From positions 1 to 63,219 of the forward strand of contig CADACB010000016.1 in NCBI GenBank assembly GCA_902786345.1: 63,219 bases of DNA. Reading direction: 5' to 3'. The stretch comes from an uncultured Ruminococcus sp. (lineage in GTDB: Bacteria; Bacillota; Clostridia; Oscillospirales; Acutalibacteraceae). Positions 36,478 through 46,374 of the stretch are shown piece by piece. Under the pieces are notes generated by a model. It was not told the DNA's origin and did no database searches. It saw only the letters and a program-made list of their open reading frames with translations. The position numbers were made by a program, and so were the translations under genes. Each line of letters starts with the position of its first letter. Position 1 is the first letter of the stretch.

Positions 36478-37158
36478 ATGATTAAAAATAAAAAGCTGAT
36501 ATTTGCATTAGTGATTTTCAGTATATTATTTTATGCTTCGTGGGCTGTTGTTGAATTGATTTTGAAAAATGCTTTTGCGTCCTTTTTTAAGGATGAAGTT
36601 GTTATGGCTTTGATAAGGGACACACTTATAAAAAATCTACTTTGGACGCTTCCTGCACTTTTACTGATAAAGCATTTTGAAAAGGATATGTATGTTGGGC
36701 TAAAAGAAATGAGAAGCTTTAAACGCTCTGATATAACAACGCTGCTGTTGCTGCTTGTTTTTCTTACAGTCTATGTTCTTTTGGGAGTATTTATAAGAAA
36801 ACGCAGTTTGCCAATCAATGAAAACTTTGGAACTGATGATATTATAGTAGTTTTGTTTGTCGGAATCACTGAGGAGCTTGTGTTCAGAGGTTGGCTATTA
36901 AATTCAATGCTTAAAAACCCGGACACAGATATGAAAAAATATATTGCACTTGGAATAAATGCAGTAATGTTTCTCATTATTCATTTTCCGATATGGATAA
37001 GCAACGGCAGCTTTGTTACAAATTTTACAAGTGTCAGCTTTCTTTCCATACTTCTGCTCAGTGCCGTTTTCGGTATGAGCTTTATACGCACAAAAAACAT
37101 TTTTGTACCTATAATTTTACACTCGTTTTATGACCTGCTTGTATTTATGTTTGTATAA
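36478..37158 (+). CDS. CPBP intramembrane metalloprotease (CAAX-protease-like)
   Basis: About 226 residues with six to seven membrane segments. The conserved motifs are EELVFRGW (EExxxR, near 140), HFPIW with a first histidine near 170 and HSFYDLLV with the second histidine and aspartate near the end. These glutamyl proteases act within the membrane and in bacteria are linked to bacteriocin immunity or processing. Start uncertain between GTG 36469, which overlaps the MATE stop, and ATG 36478. Probably co-transcribed with the MATE gene and ended by the hairpin at 37193. Confidence 0.88.
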   Translation: MIKNKKLIFALVIFSILFYASWAVVELILKNAFASFFKDEVVMALIRDTLIKNLLWTLPALLLIKHFEKDMYVGLKEMRSFKRSDITTLLLLLVFLTVYVLLGVFIRKRSLPINENFGTDDIIVVLFVGITEELVFRGWLLNSMLKNPDTDMKKYIALGINAVMFLIIHFPIWISNGSFVTNFTSVSFLSILLLSAVFGMSFIRTKNIFVPIILHSFYDLLVFMFV

Positions 37159-37192
37159 TCATTGCTATCTATTCGTACCTTCAGAAGTATAT

Positions 37193-37242
37193 AAAGGGCT
37201 GTGAAGAAAAGACGTTTATTGCGTTTTTCTTCACAGCCCTTT
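37193..37242. terminator. Bidirectional terminator between convergent genes
   Basis: Stem of about 20 bp starting AAAGGGCTGTGAAGAAAA and closing TTTTCTTCACAGCCCTTT, with A and T tracts at its ends. Serves the CPBP gene (+) and leuS (-). Confidence 0.9.
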
Positions 37243-37262
37243 AGTTTATATAGAATTATAAA

Positions 37263-39671
37263 TTATTTTGCAACAATATTAATCAGCTTGCCCTTAACGT
37301 AAATTTCCTTGATAATATTCTTGCCTTCAATAAATGCCTGAACCTTCTCGCTTGTCTTTGCAAGGGCTATTGCACCATTTTGATCAATGTCAACAGGTAT
37401 CATAAGTTTATCTCTTACCTTGCCGTTTACCTGAACAGCAATCTCAACTGTGTCATCCTTGCATTTGCTTTCATCATATTCGGGCCATTTTGCAATTGAT
37501 ACAAAGCCTTCACCGAGTTTTGCTTCACTCCATACCTCTTCTGCTGCGTGAGGTGCAAAGGGGCTTGTAAGGATGGTGAATATTTTCAATTCTTCCTTAG
37601 TGACAGAACCTGTTGCATAGATGTCATTTATCAGAGACATAAGTGAGGCTATGGCGGTGTTGAACTTCAATGTTTCTACATCCTCGCCAACCTTCTTTAT
37701 TGTTTTGTGGAAAGCTCCTTCAAGCTCGGGACGAATACTTTCGCCCTTTAACATAGATGTCATCGAGCAAAAACGCTCAACAAATCTACGGCAGCCCTTA
37801 ATACTGCTTGAATTCCAGGGAGCAGCATTTTCAAAATCACCTATGAACATTTCAAAAAGACGCATTGTGTCCGCACCATAGGTATTTACGATGTCATCCG
37901 GGTTTACAACATTTCCTCTTGATTTGCTCATTTTTTCGCCGTTTTCACCGAGTATCATACCGTGGCTGGTGCGTTTAGCATAAGGCTCGGGTGTAGGTAC
38001 AACTTTTATATCATAGAGGAACTTGTGCCAGAAGCGGCTGTAGAGAAGGTGAAGTGTGGTGTGCTCCATACCGCCGTTATACCAGTCTACAGGCGACCAG
38101 TATTTCAGTGCTTCTTCGCTTGCAAGAGCGTTTTTATTGTGGGGATCCATATATCTGAGGAAATACCACGAAGAGCCTGCCCACTGAGGCATAGTATCTG
38201 TTTCACGTTTTGCATCGCCGCCGCACTTCGGACACTTGGTATTTACCCAATCAGTCATTTTTGCAAGCGGTGATTCGCCGTTATCAGTCGGTTCATAGGA
38301 TTCTACATCAGGCAGTTCAAGCGGAAGTTCACTTTCGGGAAGAGCTACAGTTCCGCAGCACGGACAATGTACGATCGGTATTGGCTCACCCCAGTAACGC
38401 TGGCGTGAGAACACCCAGTCACGAAGCTTGAAGTTGACTTTAGAATGTCCTTTTCCTGTTTTTTCAAGTTCTTCAATTATTTTCTTTTTTGCATCGTCCA
38501 CTGAAAGACCGTTGAGGTAATCAGAGTTGATGAGAATGCCTGTTGCACAGTCAGTGAATGCTTCTTCCTGTACATTTTCACCGCCCTGTACAACTTCAAT
38601 TATGGGAAGGTTAAACTTCTTTGCGAAGTCGTGATCTCGGGTGTCGTGTGCAGGAACTGCCATAATAGCACCTGTACCATAAGAGACGAGAACATAATCA
38701 GAAATGAATATCGGGATCTGTTTGCCGTTGACGGGATTGATTGCTTCAACGCCATTAATGCGTACGCCTGTTTTATCCTTAGCTACCTCGGTACGTTCAA
38801 AGTCTGATTTTCTTGCAGCAGCCTCCTGATATGCTCTGATCTCATCCATATTGGTGATTACATCAGAAAGCTTGTCGATGATCGGGTGCTCAGGAGAAAT
38901 TACCATATATGTAGCACCAAAGAGGGTATCCGGTCTTGTGGTATAAACTGTGAGAGTATCACCTGTGGTTGTTGTAAAATCAACCTCTGCACCGGTCGAT
39001 CTTCCTATCCAGTTTTTCTGCTGTGCCTTTACTCTGTCGGGATAGTCAACAAGATCAAGATCGTTTATAAGTCTGTCGGCATAAGCTGTGATTTTAAGCA
39101 TCCACTGTGACTTTACCTTTCTGACAACATCGCTTCCGCAGCGTTCGCAAACACCGTTTACAACCTCTTCGTTTGCAAGAACACATTTACAGGATGTACA
39201 CCAGTTAACTGCCATTTCCTTTTTATAAGCAAGATTATTTTTGAAAAGCTGTAGAAATATCCACTGTGTCCATTTATAATATTCCGGATCGGTAGTATTG
39301 ATCTCTCTGCTCCAGTCGAAGGATATGCCAAGAGATTGCAGCTGGCTTTTAAAGCGTGATATATTTTTTGCTGTAACATCTTTAGGATGAACGTGATTTT
39401 TTATGGCATAATTTTCAGTAGGAAGACCAAATGCATCCCAGCCGATAGGATAGAGTACGTTATAACCCTGTTGTCTGCGTTTTCTTGCTATAATGTCGAG
39501 TGCTGTATAGGAACGCGGATGACCAACGTGAAGGCCCTGTCCTGAGGGATATGGGAATTCGATAAGTGTATAGAACTTGGGCTTGCTGCTTTTGGCTTCC
39601 GCATGGAATATACCTGCGTCCTCCCATTTTTTCTGCCATTTGGATTCAATAGACTTATGATCGTATTTCAA
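37263..39671 (-). CDS. leuS: Leucyl-tRNA synthetase
   Basis: Charges tRNA-Leu. 802 residues with the class I HIGH-type motif ([16 protein letters not shown]), the CP1 editing domain with its zinc-binding cysteines, and KMSKS ([10 protein letters not shown]). TTG start at 39671 gives the conserved N-terminus [16 protein letters not shown]; an AAAGGAG site lies eight bases upstream. The in-frame ATG further upstream adds 23 residues unlike the family and overlaps rsfS. Last gene of yqeK-rsfS-leuS. Confidence 0.97.
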   Translation of the reverse strand: MKYDHKSIESKWQKKWEDAGIFHAEAKSSKPKFYTLIEFPYPSGQGLHVGHPRSYTALDIIARKRRQQGYNVLYPIGWDAFGLPTENYAIKNHVHPKDVTAKNISRFKSQLQSLGISFDWSREINTTDPEYYKWTQWIFLQLFKNNLAYKKEMAVNWCTSCKCVLANEEVVNGVCERCGSDVVRKVKSQWMLKITAYADRLINDLDLVDYPDRVKAQQKNWIGRSTGAEVDFTTTTGDTLTVYTTRPDTLFGATYMVISPEHPIIDKLSDVITNMDEIRAYQEAAARKSDFERTEVAKDKTGVRINGVEAINPVNGKQIPIFISDYVLVSYGTGAIMAVPAHDTRDHDFAKKFNLPIIEVVQGGENVQEEAFTDCATGILINSDYLNGLSVDDAKKKIIEELEKTGKGHSKVNFKLRDWVFSRQRYWGEPIPIVHCPCCGTVALPESELPLELPDVESYEPTDNGESPLAKMTDWVNTKCPKCGGDAKRETDTMPQWAGSSWYFLRYMDPHNKNALASEEALKYWSPVDWYNGGMEHTTLHLLYSRFWHKFLYDIKVVPTPEPYAKRTSHGMILGENGEKMSKSRGNVVNPDDIVNTYGADTMRLFEMFIGDFENAAPWNSSSIKGCRRFVERFCSMTSMLKGESIRPELEGAFHKTIKKVGEDVETLKFNTAIASLMSLINDIYATGSVTKEELKIFTILTSPFAPHAAEEVWSEAKLGEGFVSIAKWPEYDESKCKDDTVEIAVQVNGKVRDKLMIPVDIDQNGAIALAKTSEKVQAFIEGKNIIKEIYVKGKLINIVAK

Positions 39672-39693
39672 CTTAATTCTCTCCTTTATCTTC

Positions 39694-40083
39694 TTATTGC
39701 TTTCTGTCAGGGAAAAGCTCTGAAAGCTCCATATTTTCAATATCTGAAATATCTATTTCTTCTCCGTCCTCCCAGAGTCTTTCGAGGCTATAGTATTCAC
39801 GCGCCTCTTCTGAGAATACGTGTACGACAACATCTACATAGTCAAGCAATATCCACGAATCTGAGCGATAGCCTTCAATGTGGCTGACACTTATTCCATT
39901 GTTGTCAAGCCTGTATTCAACATTATCTGCGAGTGATTTTACGTGGGTGTTGGATGAACCGGCGGCAATTACAAAATAATCTGCAATTGATGAAATATCC
40001 CGTATTTTAATAAGCTTTATATCAAGCCCTTTTCTTTCGCAAAGAGCCTTTGCTGCAAGTCGTGCACTTTCAAGTGATGTCAT
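39694..40083 (-). CDS. rsfS: Ribosomal silencing factor RsfS
   Basis: Binds L14 on the 50S subunit and blocks subunit joining in starvation. 129 residues of the DUF143/Iojap family ([45 protein letters not shown]). GGAGG upstream of the ATG. Follows yqeK by 17 bases; ends 22 bases before leuS. Confidence 0.95.
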   Translation of the reverse strand: MTSLESARLAAKALCERKGLDIKLIKIRDISSIADYFVIAAGSSNTHVKSLADNVEYRLDNNGISVSHIEGYRSDSWILLDYVDVVVHVFSEEAREYYSLERLWEDGEEIDISDIENMELSELFPDRKQ

Positions 40084-40100
40084 ATTCCTTCCTCCTGTTG

Positions 40101-40682
40101 TTATTTTGATTTATGTTTTGCCTTTTGAGCAGCCATATCATTATATCCTGCAAAGGTATCAGGTGCAATAGTAAGCTTTCTTTGAGCAAGGTCGGAAATA
40201 GTGAACGCCATACCCTCAAGCACAGCCTCGTCCAGATCCTTGTCAGCAGCCTTACGCATTTTGTCAACTCCGTCATAGTCACGATCGGCAGAGGTAAAGT
40301 CTGCGATAAATATTACCTTATCGAGCAATGTCATCTCTGCTCTTCCTGTAGTATGATAACGGATAGCATCAATTATTTCTTTATCGTTGATGCCAAGTTC
40401 AACCTGAATATAGGCACTTCCGGATATTGCGTGCCACAGCTTAGGTGATGAACGTTCCAGCTCGGAAAGCTGTAAGCCTGCTTTTTGAATCAGCATCATT
40501 TGCTCATCGGCATCGGTTTCCTTTGTGGCATCGTGAAGTATACCTGCGATCTCAGCTTTCTTAATGTCTGCGCCATATTTTTTTGCAAGTCTTACGGCTT
40601 CCTTAGCAACGTTTTTTGAATGCTTGAATCGGGCGAACTTCATTCTTTTACTGATAATTTCCTCATAATCCTTTACTGTCAT
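40101..40682 (-). CDS. yqeK: YqeK-type HD hydrolase (symmetrical Ap4A hydrolase)
   Basis: 193 residues with the HD-domain metal motif: H near 21 (RFKHSKNV), HD in GILHDATKE near 49-50 and a later histidine and aspartate (IRYHTTGR; FIADFTSADRD). Members cleave diadenosine tetraphosphate to ADP. ATG 40682 is chosen since GGAG lies nine bases upstream. First gene of the operon with rsfS and leuS, behind the promoter at 40721-40749. Confidence 0.9.
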   Translation of the reverse strand: MTVKDYEEIISKRMKFARFKHSKNVAKEAVRLAKKYGADIKKAEIAGILHDATKETDADEQMMLIQKAGLQLSELERSSPKLWHAISGSAYIQVELGINDKEIIDAIRYHTTGRAEMTLLDKVIFIADFTSADRDYDGVDKMRKAADKDLDEAVLEGMAFTISDLAQRKLTIAPDTFAGYNDMAAQKAKHKSK

Positions 40683-40720
40683 TTTCATCAGCTCCAAAAT
40701 GCATATATCAATACCAATAC

Positions 40721-40749
40721 ATTATAACAAATTTCATTGTCTTGTTCAA
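40721..40749 (-). promoter_or_regulatory. Promoter of yqeK-rsfS-leuS
   Basis: On the minus strand, TTGAAC (40744-40749), 17-base spacer and TATAAT (40721-40726). Confidence 0.75.
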
Positions 40750-40837
40750 GCAGTTGAGAGATTTTTTATTCAGATAATACTGTTACCATTCTGAAAAACA
40801 GATATATCATGGCTTTGTTCTGAAACACACCAAGGAG

Positions 40838-40911
40838 GCTTCAACTGCATTTATTTCGTATAACTTCTGCCAGCCAATCAGTGTTTGCATTCAGCTTTGC
40901 CTTTTGGGGCA
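40838..40911 (-). pseudogene. Decayed coding fragment, dispersed family copy B
   Basis: Minus-strand counterpart of the 8014-8086 fragment: about 52 of 72 bases match, and the frame reads PQKAKLNANTDWLAEVIRNK before a stop. It sits in a 220-base intergenic stretch between the yqeK promoter and the terminator at 40969, with no ribosome site or start. Confidence 0.45.
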
Positions 40912-40968
40912 GCAGTTACGCAGTTCATGCACACATTTTGTATACTGTTTATCGACTAACAGCACAAA

Positions 40969-41001
40969 AAAGCCGATGAAGTTCAAAACGTCATCGGCTT
41001 T
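40969..41001 (-). terminator. Terminator of scpA-to-rluB operon
   Basis: 11-bp perfect stem AAAGCCGATGA with TCATCGGCTTT; on the minus strand it is followed by six T. Lies 68 bases after the pseudouridine synthase gene. Confidence 0.9.
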
Positions 41002-41068
41002 CATCATATATTGAAAATAATATTAGCTGAAGGAGTGCTTCAATAAGATATATGAAAAACAAAGGTTC

Positions 41069-41872
41069 TCACTTTTTAACACTGTTTTTCTTGTTTTTCG
41101 ATCTTGCAAAGCTCTCATCGTGTTCAATTTTTGCAGCAAGCTTTTTGTGATAGCTTCTTATCATACGCATCTCATCAGGTTTAAGCTCACGCCATTTTCC
41201 GGGCTGTAGCATACCAAGCTTTACAGGACCTATTGCGGTTCTTTTAAGCCTTGCTACTTCAAGTCCGACAGCCTCGCACATTCTTCGTATCTGTCTGTTT
41301 CTGCCTTCTTCAAGAATAATTTCAAGGACAGTTCTGTCTTGTTCGCTTTTTATAACGTGTACAGCGGCAGGCATAGATTTTCTGCCGTCAATAACAACGC
41401 CTGTGGTAATGGCTGTGAGTTGTTCCTCAGTTATACGCGGTCTTACGGTTACACGATATGTTTTGGCAAAGTGAGTTGACGGGTGGCTTATCATATTGGC
41501 AAAATCACCATCGTTTGTCATAAACAGTAAGCCTTCTGATTCTCTGTCAAGTCTGCCTACGGGAAACAATCTTGCAGGTATTTCGTCTACAAGTTCCGCA
41601 ACACATTTTCTGCCGCCTTCGTCATTCATTGTTGTTATAAAACCTCTTGGTTTGTGAAGCATTATATAATATTTTTTGGCATCTCGTCTTACTGTTATGT
41701 CACGTCCTGCAACATTAATTTTGTCCTTTACAGGGTCTGCTTTGTCGCCAAGCTTTATTTTCTTTCCGTTTACGGTAACTGCACCTCTCGCAATAAGCTC
41801 TTCTGCCTTTCGTCTTGACGCAATTCCTGCATCGGCTATTATTTTTTGTACTCTTATTTTTTCGTTTTCCAT
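41069..41872 (-). CDS. rluB: RsuA/RluB-family 16S/23S rRNA pseudouridine synthase
   Basis: Isomerises a specific uridine in rRNA. 267 residues: S4 RNA-binding domain (IRVQKIIADAGIASRRKAEELI, about 5-65) and the catalytic domain with the active-site aspartate in GRLDRESEGLL and the RQIRRMCEAVG motif. A lysine-rich tail follows. ATG 41872 with AAGGA upstream; an earlier TTG is too close to that site. Whether it is RluB (23S) or RsuA (16S) cannot be set firmly. Last gene of the long minus-strand operon. Confidence 0.9.
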   Translation of the reverse strand: MENEKIRVQKIIADAGIASRRKAEELIARGAVTVNGKKIKLGDKADPVKDKINVAGRDITVRRDAKKYYIMLHKPRGFITTMNDEGGRKCVAELVDEIPARLFPVGRLDRESEGLLFMTNDGDFANMISHPSTHFAKTYRVTVRPRITEEQLTAITTGVVIDGRKSMPAAVHVIKSEQDRTVLEIILEEGRNRQIRRMCEAVGLEVARLKRTAIGPVKLGMLQPGKWRELKPDEMRMIRSYHKKLAAKIEHDESFARSKNKKNSVKK

Positions 41873-41910
41873 ATTGTACAATTCCTTTTCTGTTTTATAC
41901 CGGTTTGATT

Positions 41911-43014
41911 TTAATCGGCCTGCTCGTCATAAGCACATCCCTCAGCTGTAAGCAGCTCAGCGGTAAGAACGGTTCTGCGGTTGTTGATAAAAACGCGAAG
42001 TTCTCCAACTGACGAATTATCTTTAACGGGTGCATAGACGAAATGTGGCATATAGATTTTTATTTCAGGGCTGTCATTTTCTTCTTTTTTAACCGGAGCA
42101 TATATATCTTTTTTCGGATGAACTTTTACAGTATCTGTATCTGAACCGACAACAGGTAATTCAAAGTTGTCATCCTTACTAACCAGCTTGCGTGTTTCAT
42201 ATTTTGAAAATCCATAGTCAAAGAGGGCCTTGTGATCTGCCCAGTCATTGCCGTCGTTCAGTGTGACAGCGATAAGCCGCACCCCGTTGCGCTGTGCACA
42301 TGAGGTCAGAGTTCTTCCTGCCTTTTTTGTATATCCTGTTTTTATACCTATACATCCCTCATAGGCTGAGAGAAGTCTGTTATGATTAACGCAAAGCTGT
42401 GTTTTATCCTCGGGATATACATAGCTTACCTTTATACTTTTCTGTGATACGATATTTTTAAACTGTTCGTTATCCATTGCATAACAGCAAAGTACAGCCA
42501 TATCACGTGCGCTTGAATAATGCTGTTCATCATCAAGTCCTGACGGAGTGACAAAATGACTGTTGTTCATTCCAAGCTGACCGGCTTTTTCGTTCATAAG
42601 TGAGGAAAAATTCTCCTTACTGCCTGCAATTGAAATGGCTATGGCATTTGCAGCGTCGTTACCTGATACAGCCATCATACCCTTTACAAGCTCAGACAGC
42701 TTTAATATTTCTCCTTTCTGAAGATACATACTTGAGCCTTCTGCGGACATTTCGTCCGTGAAATGGACTGTTTTGTCATTTGCCGCTGCATATTCAAGAG
42801 CTATTACGGCAGTCATTATCTTTGTTATGCTTGCTATTGCACTTTGCCTGTCTGCATTTTTTTCGTAAATAATTTCACCGCTGTCTGCACACATCAAAAC
42901 AGCACATTCTGCACTCACACTGATCTGCTCTGCATATACATGTGGGTTATAGGGAATAAAGACAGCAACCATCACTGCACTCAGGATAAGTGCCAATACA
43001 CGTTTATAAAACAA
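41911..43014 (-). CDS. D-alanyl-D-alanine carboxypeptidase (PBP5/DacF family)
   Basis: Trims the terminal D-Ala from peptidoglycan stems. About 367 residues: signal peptide (RVLALILSAVMVAVFIP), S11 serine-peptidase domain with SITK (SxxK), SGN (VSGNDAANAI) and KTG (IKTGYTKKAG), then a C-terminal beta domain. TTG 43014 fits AGGTGA just upstream; a GTG at 43053 would extend it but has no clear site. Within a row that includes gerW, which together with this family suggests a spore-cortex link in some Clostridia (inference). Confidence 0.9.
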   Translation of the reverse strand: MFYKRVLALILSAVMVAVFIPYNPHVYAEQISVSAECAVLMCADSGEIIYEKNADRQSAIASITKIMTAVIALEYAAANDKTVHFTDEMSAEGSSMYLQKGEILKLSELVKGMMAVSGNDAANAIAISIAGSKENFSSLMNEKAGQLGMNNSHFVTPSGLDDEQHYSSARDMAVLCCYAMDNEQFKNIVSQKSIKVSYVYPEDKTQLCVNHNRLLSAYEGCIGIKTGYTKKAGRTLTSCAQRNGVRLIAVTLNDGNDWADHKALFDYGFSKYETRKLVSKDDNFELPVVGSDTDTVKVHPKKDIYAPVKKEENDSPEIKIYMPHFVYAPVKDNSSVGELRVFINNRRTVLTAELLTAEGCAYDEQAD

Positions 43015-43089
43015 AAAATCACCTGCCCGGAACTGATATATAATTATATGCACCTTGCAGGTGATTATTTCATTTTTATTGAGTTTATA

Positions 43090-43545
43090 TTATACTACAG
43101 GATCGCTTGCTGCCTCTTCTGATGTTTCGGCAAGCTCTTTGTCCTCTTCTTTGTTTTCTTTGTTGTCTTTGTTTTTATCCTTTTTGAATATACCAAGAAT
43201 TTTATCAATAATTTCGGGAACCATACCAACGGCTCTGTCCTGAGAATCCTTGAAGTTTGTCACGTTAAGAAGCTTAACGTCATCGTTTGTTATGGCGATG
43301 AAGGCTATCGGAGTTATAGTAACACCGGCACCCGATCCGCCGCCAAAAAGATTTTTGTTTTCAGCCTTTTTAGGGTTGAATTCAGAGCCGCCGGAAGCAA
43401 AGCCATACATAACCTTGGAAACGGGAATAACTGTTGTTCCGTTAGGTGCAGTTATTGGTGTACCGATAACTGTATTGACATCAACCATCTGTCTGATTTT
43501 TTCAAGAGTAGTATCCATAAGACCTTCTATTGGACGATCACTCAC
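43090..43545 (-). CDS. gerW: GerW/YtfJ family sporulation protein
   Basis: 151 residues with the family core (GTPITAPNGTTVIPVSKVMYGFASGG; GGGSGAGVTITPIAFIAI), and an acidic/lysine-rich tail. B. subtilis YtfJ is a spore protein needed for proper germination with alanine. GTG start with an AAGGCGG site. Lies between DUF2953 and the carboxypeptidase gene, as in many spore formers; its presence suggests spore capability or ancestry. Confidence 0.93.
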   Translation of the reverse strand: MSDRPIEGLMDTTLEKIRQMVDVNTVIGTPITAPNGTTVIPVSKVMYGFASGGSEFNPKKAENKNLFGGGSGAGVTITPIAFIAITNDDVKLLNVTNFKDSQDRAVGMVPEIIDKILGIFKKDKNKDNKENKEEDKELAETSEEAASDPVV

Positions 43546-43629
43546 TTAAAACACCGCCTTTATAATTTTTAATTTTATCATACTAAACCGTTATGCTCAT
43601 ATTATGATACATAAACAAGTATAATATAA

Positions 43630-44259
43630 TTATCGGGATTTTGCAATAGCTTTTATCGTTGCAAAAAGTGCTTTTAAAGCCGCACTCAATATAAAAAAGG
43701 GAACGATCCTTGCTTTCAGGACGAAATGTATTTTTGTTTCGGTTTCGGTAAAACAGGGATATACATTTTCTTTGTGTCTGCATTTTTTAACGTGGTTTTC
43801 TATTATTGCAATTGCAGGGAAAATTGCCGAGCAGGCGTTGCCGTAGGTAATTGCTGTCTGTGCAGCGTCATCTGTGGCTACCTGCAGGTTGAGCTGCATC
43901 TTCGATATAACAGTATGTTCGGTGATTTTATTTACGGCTTCAAGCGCAATTTTTGCAAGAGCCTTTATCAGCTCAATCAGTCCGCTTAAGCCGTGTGAAT
44001 GGACGAGATCTGATATGGGATTTTTCTTCTTTTCGGTTTCTTCGGATTTATCTGTTTTTCCGGCCTTCTTTTTTTCTTTTTTCTTTTTCTCAGGTTTTAT
44101 TTTTTGTGGTTTTGGGGGAAGTATTCTGAAAAGCGGAAACAGATAGCCGATTTTAAGTCTGAGCTCATTATCGTATTCAAGCTTGATGCTGATTGGGCAA
44201 AATATAAGAAAATCTATTATTAAAAGTATAACAGCCAATATTATCAGGAAAATCGTCAT
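43630..44259 (-). CDS. DUF2953 membrane-anchored protein
   Basis: 209 residues: one N-terminal membrane segment (2-22), a short beta stretch, a lysine-rich hinge (KPQKIKPEKKKKEKKKAGK), then a domain typical of DUF2953 (LQVATDDAAQTAITYGNACS). Function unknown. Placed between scpB and gerW, the usual neighbourhood in Clostridia. One base separates it from scpB. Confidence 0.88.
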   Translation of the reverse strand: MTIFLIILAVILLIIDFLIFCPISIKLEYDNELRLKIGYLFPLFRILPPKPQKIKPEKKKKEKKKAGKTDKSEETEKKKNPISDLVHSHGLSGLIELIKALAKIALEAVNKITEHTVISKMQLNLQVATDDAAQTAITYGNACSAIFPAIAIIENHVKKCRHKENVYPCFTETETKIHFVLKARIVPFFILSAALKALFATIKAIAKSR

Positions 44260-44260
44260 A

Positions 44261-44836
44261 TCATGTCACCTGCTGTGCAGCTTTATTTTCTTTGCTTTGG
44301 TCTTCTTTATTTTCTTCGCCTTCATCATTTTCAGGTATAGGAGGAAGTTCTTTAAGAGAGGATATATTGAAGCATCTCAGAAAATGTTCTGTTGTACCAT
44401 ATACAAGAGGTCTGCCGGGAAGCTCCAGCCTGCCTTTTTCCTCGATGAGTTGTCTTGATACAAGGCTTGAAATAACACCCGAACAGTCAACCCCCCTTAT
44501 TTGTTCTACAAATGCTTTGGTAACAGGCTGATTATATGCGATTACAGCGAGGACCTCGGATGCAGCCTGAGAAAGAGGAGTATTCCTTTTTAAATCCATA
44601 ACGGTTCGTATGGGCTCGGCATAATCTTTGACCGTGCACATCTGATAACTTTTGTTAAGCCTTACAATTCGTATTCCTTTTTCGGCTTCGTTGTATTCAC
44701 GCATAAGCTCTTCACATATGCTTTCTGCCTCGTCTGTTTTAAGCTCAAGCGCCTGGGCGATTCTGTCTGTATCAACAGGTGTTCCGCAGGCAAATATTAT
44801 TGCCTCAACAGCAGCCTTTAGTTTTTGTCTTTCCAA
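44261..44836 (-). CDS. scpB: Segregation and condensation protein B
   Basis: 191 residues with two winged-helix domains (VEAIIFACGTPVDTDRIAQAL; TPLSQAASEVLAVIAYNQPVTK; GRPLVYGTTEHFLRCF). ScpB dimers bind the ScpA centre and SMC. An acidic, lysine-rich tail of about 25 residues follows. The start overlaps the end of scpA by 19 bases, so translation is coupled. Confidence 0.96.
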   Translation of the reverse strand: MERQKLKAAVEAIIFACGTPVDTDRIAQALELKTDEAESICEELMREYNEAEKGIRIVRLNKSYQMCTVKDYAEPIRTVMDLKRNTPLSQAASEVLAVIAYNQPVTKAFVEQIRGVDCSGVISSLVSRQLIEEKGRLELPGRPLVYGTTEHFLRCFNISSLKELPPIPENDEGEENKEDQSKENKAAQQVT

Positions 44837-45546
44837 TGCTTTCCGCCTCCGCTTATAAGTTTAAGCTCCTGCTTGTCGCCCTCTCCTTCTATCCTTACTC
44901 GCTTACCTTTTATAAGCTCTAAAATTGCCAGAAAGGTAGCCACAAGCTCGCTTTTATCAGTGGAATCATTAAATATGGTATTGTATCTTTTGGTCTTGCC
45001 GCCCCAGAGTTTTTTCATTACGCTTATTATCTTAGAACTGACGGAAACTATTCTTCGCTTGACAATGCCTGAAAAAGCATCCTCGGGAGGCGGAAGCTTG
45101 GCTTTTCCTCTTCCTGCTGCGGTGAGATATGCGCCGACAAGGTAAGATGCGTTATGATTTCTTTTATATTTCATATCTGCCTTTATTTTTGAAGGTCCTC
45201 TGCAAAAGCTGTCAAAGCTTATGTTGTCCGCAAGCATACGTGCGACACGTTTGCATTTCTGATATTCAATGAGCTGTCCTGAAAGTTCCTTACGCATTTC
45301 TTCGGCATCCTCATATTTCGGCAGGAGCATTGCCGATTTTATCTGTACAAGCCTTGAAGCCATTGCCAGAAACTCTCCTGCTATATCAAGATCCTGCTGC
45401 TGCATAAGGTTAATATGCTCCATATATTGTTCAAGCAGCTCGGCAATCTGAATATCATATATATTAAGCTTGTTTTTTTCGATAAGATGCAGAAGAAGGT
45501 CAAGAGGTCCTTCAAATACATCAAGTTTATATGATATTTTCTCCAC
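44818..45546 (-). CDS. scpA: Segregation and condensation protein A
   Basis: The kleisin that bridges SMC heads. 242 residues beginning with the family signature YKLDVFEGPLDLLLHLIEKN, a middle linker, and the C-terminal winged helix (LVATFLAILELIKGKRVRI). Overlaps scpB. Completes the SMC-ScpA-ScpB set encoded in this window. Confidence 0.97.
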   Translation of the reverse strand: MEKISYKLDVFEGPLDLLLHLIEKNKLNIYDIQIAELLEQYMEHINLMQQQDLDIAGEFLAMASRLVQIKSAMLLPKYEDAEEMRKELSGQLIEYQKCKRVARMLADNISFDSFCRGPSKIKADMKYKRNHNASYLVGAYLTAAGRGKAKLPPPEDAFSGIVKRRIVSVSSKIISVMKKLWGGKTKRYNTIFNDSTDKSELVATFLAILELIKGKRVRIEGEGDKQELKLISGGGKHWKDKN

Positions 45547-45561
45547 TTGAAATACTCCTAA

Positions 45562-46287
45562 TTACCACGCCCATGAAAATGGCAGAGATGTAAGCCAATT
45601 TATGCCGCCATAGAACCAGTTTTGCAGCGGAAACAGGATTTTACTCATTCCGCCCATCATTATCAGAATGAAGAGTGCAAGTGAAAAATACATCTGATAC
45701 TGATATAATTTATAAATTGTTCTGTCAGACAGAAATGCCATCAATATTTTTGATCCGTCAAGCGGCGGAATAGGTATAAGATTGAATACCGCCAGCGAAA
45801 TGTTGATAAATATCAGAAATTGGAAAAACATCAGTACGTACTCAATAAATGCCATATTATTTGATATTAAAACCGATGAACCAATAACAATAGCGGAATC
45901 TGAAGCTACAAGTATTGTTATGATACCGTTGTAGCACAGACCAAACACAACAGCGGCAAGGAAGTTTGAAACAGGACCTGCTAATGCTGTGATCGCCATA
46001 CCGGTCTTAGGGTTTTTGAAATTGCGTGCGTTAACAGGCACAGGCTTTGCCCAGCCAAAGCCTACAAGCAGCATCAGTAATGCGCCCATGTAGTCGATAT
46101 GTGCTATGGGATTAAGTGTAAGCCGTCCTTGGTTTTTGGCGGTATTGTCACCCAGCTTGTAGGCTACAAATCCGTGTGCACATTCGTGCAGCGGATTTAC
46201 AAGGAATATAACTATCAATACAGATATTATATAAATTATTACGGATATTATATCGAAATTTTGTGATCTGATCAGACTTAACAGCAT
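45562..46287 (-). CDS. Site-2 protease family (M50) membrane metalloprotease
   Basis: 241 residues with about six membrane segments. HECAH (the HExxH zinc motif) lies in the second segment and NLIPIPPLDG (the NxxPxPxLDG motif) near residue 180. Short M50B relatives without a PDZ domain (YwhC/Rip-like) are common next to scpA in Firmicutes. ATG 46287 has AAGGAAGG upstream; a longer in-frame form has no site. First gene of the row leading to rluB. Substrate unknown. Confidence 0.92.
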   Translation of the reverse strand: MLLSLIRSQNFDIISVIIYIISVLIVIFLVNPLHECAHGFVAYKLGDNTAKNQGRLTLNPIAHIDYMGALLMLLVGFGWAKPVPVNARNFKNPKTGMAITALAGPVSNFLAAVVFGLCYNGIITILVASDSAIVIGSSVLISNNMAFIEYVLMFFQFLIFINISLAVFNLIPIPPLDGSKILMAFLSDRTIYKLYQYQMYFSLALFILIMMGGMSKILFPLQNWFYGGINWLTSLPFSWAW

Positions 46288-46329
46288 CGAAATCCTTCCT
46301 TTCCTGTCGATCTGTAAAATAACCAAAAA

Positions 46330-46355
46330 GCGGAACCCTGCTATGCAGAATTCCG
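46330..46355 (-). terminator. Terminator after efp operon
   Basis: On the minus strand GCGGAATTCTGC pairs with GCAGGGTTCCGC, then CTTTTTGG. It lies just after the zinc-ribbon gene. Confidence 0.75.
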
Positions 46356-46374
46356 CATCGTTATGTTAAGGAGA

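Noticed and set aside
40750-40960. Plus-strand short frame reading through copy B
   Set aside because: No start signals, and the similarity to copy A is on the minus strand.
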